Assembly (NCBI RefSeq): GCF_013100865.1
Contig: NC_048304.1
Coordinates: 15,214,959 to 15,278,958 of the forward strand
Source of the DNA: Trachemys scripta elegans
Lineage: Eukaryota > Chordata > Testudines > Emydidae
Length of the DNA: 64,000 nt
Direction: 5' to 3'
Shown here: piece by piece, positions 11,501 to 22,460 of the stretch
How the letters are laid out: each line of letters starts with the position of its first letter
How positions within the stretch are numbered: the stretch's first letter is position 1
Position numbers and translations under genes: made by a program
Notes under the pieces: generated by a model
The model's input: only the letters and a program-made list of their open reading frames with translations
Told to the model about the DNA's origin: nothing
Database searches by the model: none

Positions 11501-12032
11501 GTAAGGGATTGACTCTGTATACACAAATTTGCAGAGGGACAATAGGGTTGAGGTCTGTTATTTCTCACCTCTTATTTATTTATTTAAAAACATTTTTGCT
11601 GTTAACAAGCATGTTATCTCTGGAGACACAAATCCACAGTTTGAGAACGGCAAAACCTAAGCATCTCTGATGGTATCTTCTAGACTGAGCACTGAGTCCC
11701 ATTTGTAGAAAAAATGATTAACCTAAATAATCTATACAGAAGATCCTGGAACCCCATAAGATTGGGTCCCTAAATCATGAACTATTGGAACTCATTTACA
11801 AAACTTTTCTTAAACATTACATGAGTATATTGTCTCATAGTATAGAATTAGAATTTATAATCCCTATTCCATGATGAGATACATTATAGCTCAAAGATAT
11901 CTTAATTAAAACCACCTTTAGATAGTTTTTTTTCCTCAAAAAGCTTTTTATCAAAAAAATCCAATTTAAATAAAACAAATCTGCTTTATTTATTTATTTA
12001 TTTAAAAAAATCATTGATTTTTATCCACCCTG
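8515..12032 (-). mobile_element. hAT-superfamily DNA transposon with 8-bp target duplication
   Basis: A 3518-bp element starting CAGGTGAATTTGATTTAAATC and ending in the imperfect inverse (TTTTTATCCACCCTG). It is flanked on both sides by the exact octamer TTAATACC (8507-8514 and 12033-12040). An 8-bp duplication, CAGG-type ends and a BED-finger/hAT transposase on the minus strand together identify the superfamily. The element sits in the intron between window exons 2 and 3, antisense to ITPR1. Outer parts (8515-9180, 11270-12030) are AT-rich and non-coding, with a palindromic run of GATTTAAATC units at the left end. Confidence 0.93.
9185..11265 (-). pseudogene. hAT transposase with N-terminal BED zinc finger, degraded
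   Basis: Read on the minus strand. A first exon-like segment (11261 down to about 11043) encodes a BED-type finger (DPVWEYFNEV, CKQCNKEMQG, MKQHHERC). A second part starts near 10794 after a TTTGTTTAG acceptor-like site and runs to 9185. It includes VIRTSRLQKEV, LITDNGANVSKM, YGCSTHLMHLLA, and the hAT C-terminal dimerisation block (SSASVEKIFSSFGLIHSKLR, then GKLVFLFQIMNK). In-frame stops are at 10344-10346 and 9918-9920, and the last block is in a different frame, so the protein is not intact. The role would be cut-and-paste transposition in the nucleus. Confidence 0.88.
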
Positions 12033-12182
12033 TTAATACCCTCAGTCTTGTCATGAAACTGTAAGATGACAACTGTCAATTTTGGTCTTCATAGATTCAG
12101 TTTAATACCCGTATTTCTCAGCCATAGGAGCTATCAAAGAAAATACTCTAATCGATTAATAGATTATTGGTTTTGCCCCTAG

Positions 12183-12248
12183 GAAGGCCACAGCAAGTCA
12201 CAAAAACATGAAAGTACTAGCAGCTATAATTACCGAGTGGTGAAGGAG
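12183..12248 (+). CDS. ITPR1: ITPR1 coding exon 3 of window (short linker exon)
   Basis: A 66-nt exon, 22 codons, from EGHSKSQKHESTSSYNYRVV to KE, bounded by TTTTGCCCCTAG and GTAAGA. The first half is part of a hydrophilic loop between solenoid blocks and differs from the mammalian wording I remember. QKHESTSSYNYRVVKE is strongly conserved and returns to helix. The exon begins 142 nt after the right end of the hAT transposon. Confidence 0.95.
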
Positions 12249-12642
12249 GTAAGATTTGGTTTCTTTAAATTTAAGTATAAACTAATGGTGCAACTCCGAT
12301 ATTAGTCTGAATTTAAAAAACAGGAAAAACTGAGTCACATTTACACTGTAAAAATTACTTGCTGAGTTCTAATTTGCTGAGTAGTAGAATATCCCAACTC
12401 CAATGAGACATCTGGAATATAGCCAACATGCGGGTTACATATTTTCCACAAAAACAGATTATTCCAAAATTTAGCATCAATGCTGCTTATTTCAATGGAA
12501 ATCCAAATTTTTATGATTATAAAGGATATAAAAGAAGCAGGAAAGTCTGGAAGCTCATTTAAATCTGCCCTCTTTCTTTAGGAACTTGTGCTCCATTGTA
12601 TCGTCTAATACTTTTAAAACTAATGTACAACGAGAAGCCCGT

Positions 12643-12800
12643 GTGTGGTAGCTTGTAAGTGTTAGGAGTTTCTAGGTTCGACTCCTGGCTGGCAAATGCC
12701 TGAATTAGTTGTAAATGGATTTTTTCATGTCCTTTTCCCATTTGCCCAGTGTCTGTCTGCTTGTCTGTCATTAGACTGTGAGTTGCTCAGGTCAGGGAAG
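12643..12800 (+). repeat. tRNA-derived SINE, degraded
   Basis: A perfect pol III B-box-like GGTTCGACTCC follows a degenerate A-box-like GTGTGGTAGCTTG at a tRNA-like distance. The downstream tail has TTAGACTGTGAGTTGCTCAGG, a wording seen in other SINE tails of this window. It lies 70 nt before ITPR1 exon 4. Confidence 0.6.
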
Positions 12801-12869
12801 TTTCCATCTTAACGTAATTTAAACCGAAACAAAAAAATTCCAATTTCTAAAGCAAATTTCTTCTCCCAG

Positions 12870-13007
12870 ATTTTGCTTCGGCTTAGCAAACTCTGTGTTC
12901 AGGAAAGTGCTTCGGTCAGGAAAAGCCGGAAACAGCAGCAGAGATTGCTGCGGAACATGGGAGCTCACACGGTGGTTCTGGAACTGCTGCAGATTCCATA
13001 TGAGAAG
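12870..13007 (+). CDS. ITPR1: ITPR1 coding exon 4 of window
   Basis: A 138-nt exon, 46 codons, starting ILLRLSKLCVQESASVRKSR and ending LLQIPYEK, with TTCTTCTCCCAG before it and GTGGGT after it. It encodes amphipathic helices of the central regulatory solenoid with a basic RKSRKQQQR patch. All codons fit type 1 receptor sequence with one or two conservative differences from mammals. Confidence 0.96.
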
Positions 13008-13256
13008 GTGGGTATTGCACACAACTATTTCCTTACTTTATAGTTTTGCTGACTAATATTAAGAGCTCCCTGAGATCTCCTTAAACCTTAGTTCTTTCAG
13101 TTACCTTTGGCATCAAAGAAGCTATTGTAAATATCTTTAGGATTAACTCATGGTTTATATAAGTATTTGGTTAAGTGTGAAACTTCTGATGACAACAGAC
13201 AAGATTCTAAGCTAATTGCTGAAGCACCAACTTGGTCTATTGCAGTTAATCAGATC

Positions 13257-13496
13257 AAGAGCTTGTCTGTACTGGGGAACTCAAGAAAGTTCATTCAAAC
13301 TAACTAAAGGTGTGAATTAAAAGTGGATTAGTTAAAATGCATTAAACCGTTGTGTGGACACACTCATTCAGAATTAAAGTGGTCTTAATTCAGTTTATCT
13401 TTAATTCTGAATGAGGGGTTAATGCAGTTTAACTAATTCACACCTTCAGTTAATTTGGCTTAATTTTCCTTAGTGTCCCCGGATAGCCAAGCCCTG
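13257..13496. repeat. Foldback MITE-like repeat
   Basis: The left end (AGAGCTTGTCTGTACTGGGGA) and the reverse complement of the right end (AGGGCTTGGCTATCCGGGGA) match imperfectly. The inner parts also pair: ACTAAAGGTGTGAATTA against TAATTCACACCTTCAGT. The whole forms a long imperfect hairpin with no coding potential. I could not define a convincing target duplication. Confidence 0.65.
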
Positions 13497-13559
13497 AAGC
13501 TTTGACCTCATTGCCAAAACCAGGTATGTGTTTACAGCAGGATAACTAACATGCATTAG

Positions 13560-13722
13560 ATTCCCACTGTCCCCCATAGTTTGCCAGAAGCTGTGAATGA
13601 GTGACAGGGCATGACTTGATGGTCATCTGTTATGTTCGTTCCCTGGCATTGGCCACTGTCGGAAGACAGGATATGAGTTAGATGCACCTTTGGTCTGACC
13701 CAGTATGGCTGTTCTTATGTAT
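13560..13722 (+). repeat. CR1 LINE 3' end fragment
   Basis: Contains GGCATTGGCCACTGTCGGAA, TTGGTCTGACCCAGTATGGC and the terminal TTCTTATG, wording typical of the 3' untranslated end of sauropsid CR1 elements. It is 5'-truncated, as usual for CR1, and in + orientation. No reverse-transcriptase sequence remains. Confidence 0.8.
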
Positions 13723-15269
13723 AGTGTTGTTCTCGCCTAGCTACCTTGCAGTAAAAATGACAGCAACTTCTCTCCAACAAGTTTTACGGCAGAATAGCTA
13801 ACAAGAAGTGGTTATCCCATGGTAAAAAAAATACCTTTTTAGTAATATAGGCGTAGCCTCAGAATTGTAAACTATTCCCTAAGACAGTACAAATATTTTA
13901 AGCACACATGATAAATATCAGCTTTCTAGTAAAACAGTGACTGAGTATAGAGACAGCTTAGCCCTTGGGGAGTGCTCTGCACTATCGAGCAGGTGACTGG
14001 AGTTTTATTCACAGCATTCTTAGCCTCATTAATACTGTGACTTTCCTTCACATGCAGCCACTCCACTCAACTGCTGGCTAGAATCTTTTTCCTGCCTCCC
14101 CCTGGTGACTGTAGGTATGACAGAAATTAATGCCATGGTTTTAGGCATTCTTGATATTGGAGGATAGTAGGTTGCCAGAGAGTGAGGTGAATGGTCTCAG
14201 AGAGACAAGAGATATAGAACGGACGCGATCTTGAAAATCTTGCCCAGTTTGAAAACAGAACAGATTATCTAGTGTGAAGCCCCAAATTGGTTTGATTTGG
14301 AGGGGGTGTTGTTTTTAACATTTTGCCTTGGAAAAATAAATTGAGCATTAACTGTGAAATATGCTGGAGAATGAAACACCTGGGGATGAAATCCCCTATA
14401 CTCAGAAGCAGCATGAGCACTTGCATTGTAACTTTCCCTACTGTCATAGAACCATAGAAATTTACTAGTCCTCAACCTGGCTGTGGAAGTAAGTTGATCT
14501 CCTTGGCCTCTCTGCTGACCCTGCCGTTTATGCTGATTGGATTTTTTAGATGAACTGCAGCATGACCTCAAACCACAAACATTTCAATCAGGGCACTGAC
14601 CAACTGTTGGGTGCCAAATGCTTTTATCAAAGAAATATGGCTCATTTTATTGCATTGACTATCTGTTACTCCCAGCTGAGATGCATTTATGTGTCAGTTA
14701 AGTCAGAGACATGTTGCACCTTCTCAACTATTCTGCTCCTCGGACTTAAGTCACAGACATAGAGAGTACTTACTCCTGTGAACAGAAGCTGAATTTTGTT
14801 ATTGCATCAATATCTTCCTATCTCTTCTTCACCATCATCTTCAAGCTCCTCAATACTGAATTCCATTGTAATGGACCTCATGGCAGTCTTCCTATGAAGT
14901 CCAAAGGTATGGGAAAGAATCTGATGTGTGGTTTGCCCTATGTACTAGGTATGTTTGGTTAACATTCCAGGGGTTAAAGTGCATTATTGGCAAGCTTGAA
15001 TGTTGCATATTCAGATCTGAAAGACATAACTTATATATATTGTGTTTTGTTCGCCACAACTTTTAAAATCATAAAGGGGGCCAAGTTCTTATCAGTGGAT
15101 TAATTTGGTTGGAGGTCTATAATGGAGAGAGGTTTGTTTTTCTACTGAGAGAGATGTGACTCTGAAAATTCTGTGGAACAGGTGGTATTGTGCTCCACCC
15201 AAAGCTCACCTGAAAGTGAACTTTTGGGTTGTTTTTTAATCCCATCTTATTTGTGTCATGCAATCACAG
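13723..15269. other. ITPR1 intron, no feature seen
   Basis: Non-coding intron between window exons 4 and 5. Short open frames on both strands have no splice context, no codon bias and no familiar motif. Confidence 0.55.
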
Positions 15270-15395
15270 GCGGAAGATACAAGGATGCAGGAGATAATGA
15301 AACTTGCACATGCGTTTTTACAGAATTTCTGTGCTGGGAACCAACAGAACCAAGCATTGCTGCACAAGCATATAAACCTGTTCCTTAACCCAGGG
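15270..15395 (+). CDS. ITPR1: ITPR1 coding exon 5 of window
   Basis: A 126-nt exon, 42 codons, AEDTRMQEIMKLAHAFLQNF to INLFLNPG, preceded by CAATCACAG and followed by GTAAGA. Part of the RIH-type solenoid; the segment CAGNQQNQALLHKHINLFLN is nearly invariant in vertebrate receptors. The following 368-nt intron ends in a T/G-rich pyrimidine tract. Confidence 0.96.
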
Positions 15396-15712
15396 GTAAG
15401 AAGTGATTAACTTAATACCATGTTTTTTTGTAGTAAGAAAGTGGAACAACCTGACCTCTGTCATGTCCTCTGGGCCAGTTCTTATGCAAGACTAGTTAAA
15501 TGGATAGCACTTTGTTCTCATTAATGTTGGCAGGAGCAGCATCTGGTTAGCACACTCAGTTATATTGCAAGAGGTAGAGGTGGATGGAGAAGAGTATCCC
15601 TGATGGATACAAGTCTCTGTACTGAAATGTTGATTCCTCTGAGAAGTTCCTTCTTTGTATTGTCATGTTCCTTGCAAATTCATTGAAGTTGTCCTGACTT
15701 GTATGTGTGACT

Positions 15713-15738
15713 GTTTTTTGTTTTTGTTTTTGTTTTTC
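15713..15738 (+). repeat. (TTTTTG)n simple repeat at the exon 6 acceptor
   Basis: Runs of T separated by single G form part of the long pyrimidine tract that ends in CATTAG at 15763. Confidence 0.7.
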
Positions 15739-15763
15739 CTTTTCTTTTCTTCCCCCTCATTAG

Positions 15764-15964
15764 ATCCTGGAGGCAGTAACAATGCAACATATTTTCATGA
15801 ACAATTTCCAGCTTTGCAGTGAGATTAATGAGCGAGTCGTTCAGCACTTTGTCCACTGTATCGAAACTCATGGCAGAAATGTCCAGTACATAAAGTTCCT
15901 GCAGACAATTGTGAAGGCGGAAGGAAAATTCATTAAGAAGTGCCAAGATATGGTTATGGCTGAG
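15764..15964 (+). CDS. ITPR1: ITPR1 coding exon 6 of window
   Basis: A 201-nt exon, 67 codons, from ILEAVTMQHIFMNNFQLCSE to CQDMVMAE, after CCCCCTCATTAG and before GTGAGA. It encodes helices of the RIH-type region shared with ryanodine receptors, with the conserved HGRNVQYIKFLQTIVKAEGK segment. Reading past the donor gives an unrelated frame that soon stops, confirming the exon end. Confidence 0.97.
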
Positions 15965-18767
15965 GTGAGAGATGCGTATTTCTGTAAGCTCCTGGGCAAA
16001 AAACACAACTGGCATTCAGTAGAAAGTGACATATTTATCCTCTTGCTGGTGAGGATGTCGAGAAAGTGACGTTCTCAACTGGGACAATGTACAAGTGATG
16101 TGCGGCTATCACAGCGCACAAGGCTTTATTATGGGCTCAGGCTGCTTCATCATGCTCCTCGCCCTTGGATGGGAAGGATGACATTTAGTGTATCTCAAAA
16201 GTTATCCTCCCTAGTGCCACAAAAAAAGTACACTTGTGCCACAGCCCTAGTCAAGCTCCCACTGCTGCACGCTCAACAGACTGCTGTGTTTGCACTCTCA
16301 AGATGGGCCCATGTGCTTTTACACGTCCCTTGGTCTGGATAGGCTCCAGCATGGTCTCTGGCCACGGTCTCAATGCAAAACTTTAAGGCACAGAATGTTT
16401 GTCTGATATCCCTTCTGGAAGAGGGACCCTGTAGCTCAGTTGCCCTAAGTTCCCAGGACCAGTGCTGACCCCCAAAACACTTCAGTAGCTTAAGTAAACT
16501 ATTTCCCAGAATTCCCTCCTTCTGGGCACTCTGATTTATAGTTTATCCCTTTAGGGACATGTGATACTTGAAGCAAATAGAAATAGACTTTACAGAAGGA
16601 TTTCTAAGGACAGTCACTCTTTACTTTAGAGGGCACGACATATACAGATATCTTCAAGAAACACTTAGATGATATTCCCTGCTTCAGTTACGTCACCACT
16701 CCTGAGTCTTCTTTGGGATTTGGGTCCATGTCCTTTCAGGGTTCTAAGTCCCTCTGCTGGGCTGGACTTCTGCAGCTTATGGCTGCGTCTGTGAATCGTT
16801 GATTCTCTCCGACTTGTGCAATCAGCTTCCTTCAGCTTTGTCTGGTCCCACAATCCATAGGTCCCATCTCCTTCCTAAAGCTTGTCCCTTTTTGTTCCCC
16901 TCTCTCTGAGTCCCTCTGTGTTTTGAAAGGGCTGTACCAACACCTCTGTCTCTTTGTTCCCCTTTTAGGGGAATTCCGTTGCTCCTCTTCTCATTCCCTA
17001 CAGCCAAGCTGGGTTGAACTGGGTCTCCTAGGGCTCAGCCATCCCACTATATGAAGGTGTTCCCATTCAAATGAGAGCCATTCAGGTTAATAATTCTCCA
17101 TTGTCCCTGGTTTGGGAGAGACAGGTTACCAGCCCTGATGGGAGATTCCACGTACACTGAGGCATTCAGTGATGCAGCAAATTCATAAAACCAAACGGAA
17201 TTAATAAGTCGTACATAGATTCCCCAACCTGTCACAAATGGGTTTGAGTCAAGGGAAGGACTGTCTTTCTCCAGTAAAATCACTTCAAGAAAATGCGTGG
17301 CGGAGGGGAGGAAAATCCTTCCCTTTTGTTAAACTTTTCCCGTTCAGCCTGATGTGGGACTTACTCAGATGGGGAGTCTCTTCTGGCCTTAACCAGCTGA
17401 AAGGGTTGGCGCCTCGATGGGTGTTTAAAGTAGGAGAAGATTGTGTGTCCACAGCAATTTGTTAGGGCCATAGTGAACTCAGGGAGGCGGGAGGGAAGGG
17501 TGAGGAGGTGTGAGAAATGATGGAACAAATTCCCTTTAATTTCGGTCGCAAAGGATCCATCTGTTCAAAAGTGAATTTGCCTATTTGATAATAGGATGTT
17601 AATTAGCCGGCTCCTCCTCTGGAGGAGCCTTGGGATCCGAAGTGTGGGGTGTTTTGTTTTGTTTTAAGCTTCTGGCCTTAATGCATCAATTTCACTGGGA
17701 CTTTTGACTCTGGATGTTGTTCCACATGCTGTAGTTAAACTTAAAGCAGAGTGTCAACTGTGCAGTGTGGACTTAGTCCTGTGAAGTGCTGAGCAACCCT
17801 CTTTCCTGTTGAAGTCAGTGAGTTGAGGGAACTCTGCCCATTGCGGAGTCCAGCCCTGTGAAGTGTGGCTTTGCATGTGAGTTTTGCTCTGTGCATTGTG
17901 TTTGTGATAGACGCCTGGATGTGTCTGAAATCTGTAGGGCAGATTTTTAACAGTGCTCAGCAGCTCCCTTTCTTTTCGGTTGCTATCCATCCTACTGTTC
18001 TCGATAGAGGCTGGTGGAGTGCTGAGCTGTTCTGAAAAGTGCATTATTTCGGAGGGAGCCCCTTCTCCCCCCGAAATAATGTAATGTTGATGGAAGTCTG
18101 CCTCATAGGACTTAATCATGCCTCTATCTGCTTGTTGAAAATCATTGTGTAAGGAATGGGGAATTACCCAACCTTGAGGTCCTACCACTCAGAGGTTTCG
18201 AAGGACTTTGCTCTGAACAGAATCATGTGCCCCAAGCTAACACTACAGACAGATCAGCTGAGGCAATCTTCATGACATACCTACAGAAAAGTCAGAAGCT
18301 TCTTGAAAGAACTTTTATCTAACTGATGAGGAGCCAGTTGAACTGACATTGATATTAAAGATTTTAAAAGTGATAGATTTCTAGGGCATAACATACTTAG
18401 AACAGAGGACTAGGGGAAGATGTCATACTTCAGAGAAAGCATTTATAACTATGGAAAGAGAGTGCAAGGTACAGAGTCTCAGATGGATCTGGTGGGCTGC
18501 AGTTTTATTGAACTCACAAGTAATTGCAAAAGGGCATAATATTCCAGTACACAGATAATATGTAGCTTTAGATTAAAGGGGGGACCCTTCAGCCTGTTAG
18601 TGAAATGTTTAGAGGATGAGGTTTGAGGTCCTCTGAAGAAAAGGGCTGGATAAGTGGAAGGTACGCATGCATGTGTGTGTACTAGAAATGGTCTGATTCC
18701 AGTAGAATCTCTTAAGTGGAGACATAACAGAATGGAACCCAGAAGAAAGCTGTTCTTTTTTTTATAG
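15965..18767. other. ITPR1 intron, no clear feature
   Basis: 2803-nt intron. A short tRNA-like phrase (GGGACCCTGTAGCTCAG, about 16424-16440) is too weak to call a SINE. A 144-codon frame on the minus strand at 17754-18188 lacks splice context and recognisable domains. Confidence 0.5.
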
Positions 18768-19019
18768 CTAGTCAATGCGGGAGAAGACGTCCTTGTGTTC
18801 TACAACGACAGAGCATCTTTCCAGACCTTGGTCCAAATGATGAGATCGGAGCGGGACAGGATGGATGAAAACAGTCCTCTGATGTACCATATCCATTTAG
18901 TAGAACTGCTTGCTGTATGCACCGAGGGCAAAAATGTCTACACAGAAATCAAGTGCAACTCCCTCCTCCCATTAGATGACATTGTTAGAGTAGTAACTCA
19001 TGAAGATTGCATACCTGAG
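18768..19019 (+). CDS. ITPR1: ITPR1 coding exon 7 of window
   Basis: A 252-nt exon, 84 codons, the largest in the window: LVNAGEDVLVFYNDRASFQT through to THEDCIPE. The acceptor is TTTTTTTTATAG and the donor GTGAGG. It closes the second RIH-type block. The EGKNVYTEIKCNSLLPLDDI segment is almost invariant among type 1 receptors. A GT repeat lies about 140 nt into the next intron. Confidence 0.97.
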
Positions 19020-19157
19020 GTGAGGTCTGATATTAAACATTGCCTTACCTGCCTGTGTAATGTATTAAAGTGAGTGGAGTGAGGTTTGTTTTTAATCACT
19101 CTGTTTTGGCCTGGAAAGAATGGCCTGTGGGTAAGCAACAAGACTATGAGCTGGGAG

Positions 19158-19160
<3 letters not shown>

Positions 19161-19189
<29 letters not shown>
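19161..19189 (+). repeat. (TG)n microsatellite
   Basis: Fourteen TG units in the 520-nt intron between window exons 7 and 8. It is followed by CCCCCCCATTTTTAAAATGGGGATGG, which looks like part of a SINE tail. Confidence 0.9.
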
Positions 19190-19193
<4 letters not shown>

Positions 19194-19539
19194 CCTCCCC
19201 CCCCATTTTTAAAATGGGGATGGTTACTCCCCAGGAGTGTTTGAGGCTGAGCACGTTGATATATGTAAGGTACATTGCCAATCTTGAACAGAAGTGCAAA
19301 TTATTAACATTATGCTGAATTGTGGCTGCAGTATTTCTGGCTTTTTCCTTTTCGTTGCAGATGTCTTGCTATTTATGGGATTGGATTTCACCAATATTTG
19401 AATGAAAACAATAGTTTCTGTAAATTCAGCTACAAATTTTTAAAGCAGTTTTAATGTGATGACCTTGCATTGACTAAAAATGCCCATTTAGTTCTTTTTT
19501 TTTTTTTTTAATTAACCATTTTGATTTCTCCATTTGTAG

Positions 19540-19665
19540 GTTAAAATTGCCTATATCAACTTCCTAAATCATTGCTATGTGGACACAGAAGTGGAAATGA
19601 AAGAGATTTACACCAGTAATCACATGTGGAAACTGTTTGAGAACTTCCTGGTTGACATCTGTCGG
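19540..19665 (+). CDS. ITPR1: ITPR1 coding exon 8 of window
   Basis: A 126-nt exon, 42 codons, [20 protein letters not shown] to NFLVDICR, preceded by TTTCTCCATTTGTAG and followed by GTAAGG. It encodes helices leading out of the RIH-type block. The sequence appears identical to mammalian type 1 receptor as far as I can recall it. Confidence 0.97.
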
Positions 19666-20376
19666 GTAAGGATTTCTATACCTATACCTAAATCTAAAAG
19701 AGCAAACGGACGTAGTTGTGGTGAGCATTAGCAGAGGTTTGGAACAATGTATCTTAAAGCACAAGTCAGGAAGCTGTTTACTGGCTCCTCTCATTTCAAA
19801 TTTATATTTGGCTGCTTTTCCATTTAGGTGATTGTGGATTTTTAGTTATGTTCAATGGAACATGTTGATCTTCTTCTTCTTCTTTTTTTTTTTCCCCTTA
19901 AAATAAAACAAACAAACAAAACCCTTTGTTTCTGCATCGTATGTCTTTTTCTATTCTGCCACTGGCTTGTTCACTTTGGCCAGGTCATGTGGATCCTTCC
20001 CCAACCGTATTTGACGTAATTTAGCAGGTTTAGAGCAATTTTCCTGCACTTGGCATTTATTTTTCCAAATGGCTTTGTGCCTGGGATACCAAGTAGTTCC
20101 CCATCGGAAAACATTGCATCTCATTCCTACCTATAATACTGCATTCTTTGCTCTGAGGTATCCAATTTTTCCTCTCCTATATATACTATATGATGCACAT
20201 TAAAAATGACAGTATAAGGCTTTTGGCTTTGTGTGTCCTAGCTATATGAGTAATTTTGGTTTACACAGAATACTGTGGCGGATAGTCCATTCAGAACTAA
20301 TGCTCCAAATCACAGAAATTAAATGTTCATATTTATCAGTTTAAGATGTGTTCTAAAAGAAATAATTATTTTGTAG

Positions 20377-20505
20377 ACATGTAACAACACCAGTGACCGA
20401 AAGCACGCTGACTCCATCCTGGAGAAATATGTCACAGAAATCGTGATGAGTATAGTCACCACCTTCTTCAGCTCCCCATTCTCTGATCAGAGCACCACTC
20501 TGCAG
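20377..20505 (+). CDS. ITPR1: ITPR1 coding exon 9 of window
   Basis: A 129-nt exon, 43 codons, TCNNTSDRKHADSILEKYVT to SDQSTTLQ, bounded by ATTTTGTAG and GTAGGA. It encodes a helical segment of the coupling domain. NNTS is formally an N-glycosylation sequon but is cytosolic, so not expected to be used. Confidence 0.96.
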
Positions 20506-22460
20506 GTAGGAGACATTACAACAGGTTAAGGAAATAAGCTGCTTTATTCATGAAACCACAGCAATCCGACGGGATAAAAAGAAACAAGTCGGAGATTGGG
20601 GGGGCGGGGGGGTAAGGTAAGAGAGAGAGAATAAATATTCAAAATAGCACAGAAGTATAAACATTTCCTCCTAGTACATTACAGTTGAACACTCCCTTTC
20701 CTGTAGAAGGGACTCTGTGCTCTACTACATGTACAGAATTCTTTTCAACAGGTTCTATAGAAGCTTAATTGTAAAATGACACTAACTCGATGATATTAGT
20801 GCTCAGTGCTGTTCCTGTCTCTCCAAGTTCAGCTTTCTTAAGGGAAATGATAAACAGCATTGCTGTGGCTCTGGCGGAGTGTAGCTACGCTGCAAGTAGA
20901 GAGATGGTGGGGGGCGTTGGGGGTTGGTTCATGAAGACACCTACTGCATATACTACTAAGTATAAGATGAGACAACAGATGGAGAAAGACATAGTACAAG
21001 GGAACAATCAGATAGCATTGGTCAGATGATAGCCTGTGCTCTCAACACAACAGCACCCTAACCATTGTCTAGTATTTTGCAGGTAAGAGTTCTGAGAGGG
21101 GTGTTGAAAGGTACAATGAGGAGGTTTTGTAGGTGTTTATGGTAGAAAGCACAAAAGTGCATGTCTGAAACTTTAATAGGTGGATGATAAAAGCCGGCAT
21201 CATGGGGCAATTGGATTCAAACCTTGCTTCAGACAAACTGCATTTTAAGGACACTTTGCTTTCATTTCTCTAAAACGAATCACACATTTTAAAAATGCTG
21301 CCACCTGTTTTCTTTTGTCATCCCGATTAAATCTCTGGACCTGTGTGGACTTGGGGAAAGTTGGAGCATGAGACTCAATACCTTTGTAAAGTGAAAAGGA
21401 GACGGCTGTTCTCCTCTTCCATTCCCAGGTTCTCCCAGTCTCTTCCTTACAGGACACGAGGCAAGAGTAGCATGACAACAGCACTAACAGCAGTGCCAAG
21501 ACGCCTGCCAGGATAATACCTGGATTACTGCTGCAGTGACACCGTGATAGTGGAGGCAGCCTCTTAAATAATAATCATTCTTTATGAAAGTTTTAAATAG
21601 CTTTTTGGGTACGTGTGGGAGGGATGGTCAGGGGTCTGAAATGTGTCGTCAGGAGCTTGGATATGATTTTCATTGAAACCTGGTGCAAACTCAGGTAAGC
21701 AGGAAAAACAATTGTGTGTAATTGAACACAACTGGCAGCAAGTTAGGAAGCAGCTGATTTCCAACTGTGGCAATAAAGGGCATCTGGGAATTTGCCTTTT
21801 CAGCCCCTCTTCAGGGAACTTGTACTAACCATTGTGGTGTGCTAACTGGCTTGCTATAGCATGTCCCACTCCAAGGAAAGTTTATGTAAAACAGCCCGCA
21901 GTCTGACCTTGCAATCGGTAAAGAATGAAAATTCTGAGCAGTTCAATTGGTTCCCCCTTTTCCCTGAACATAAGCAGTAGCCCTCACACACTTCTGGATT
22001 AGATCAACTCTATCCACATTTCTCTCATTAGGAGGGAGCCTGCCCTCCTTGAGTCTGGAAGAAAGACCAGTTGTGGACCTGAATCTATATTAAACAATGG
22101 CCTTGCTCCTGTAATGCTTACTGAGAAAAGCAATCCTTATTCAGGAAAGGAAGTAGTCATACTGAGGATACTCATGAGTTAAAGGGCTTGAAGGATCAGT
22201 TCAGATAGGGTGAACTTGCCATCTGTGTGTATTAGGTAACTGTGGCAGCTATCTGCACTGTAAGTGGCCTGATTAGGGGCCTGAACCTTAACCTGCACAA
22301 GCACAGGATTGAGTAATCAGCTGTAAACGCTAATGTTCACTGACTAATACTGTTTGATCTGCTTCTCGTGTGACTTTGAAGTGAAAGTTGTTAGTTTAAT
22401 ACCAGTTTGCATGCAAATTTGTCAAAACGTATTGTGCAAAATAAAAGTAATGACTAATAA
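20506..22460. other. ITPR1 intron, no clear feature
   Basis: First part of the 4900-nt intron between exons 9 and 10. A G-rich run (GGGGGGGCGGGGGGG near 20600) is the only notable local feature. No gene seen. Confidence 0.5.

Noticed and set aside
15961..16069. Extension of ITPR1 exon 6 beyond GTGAGA
   Set aside because: The reading beyond the donor (VRDAYFCKLL) is not receptor sequence, and exon 7 joins in frame at the donor.
17754..18188. 144-codon open frame on the minus strand
   Set aside because: No recognisable motif, no promoter or splice context, low-complexity composition typical of intron.
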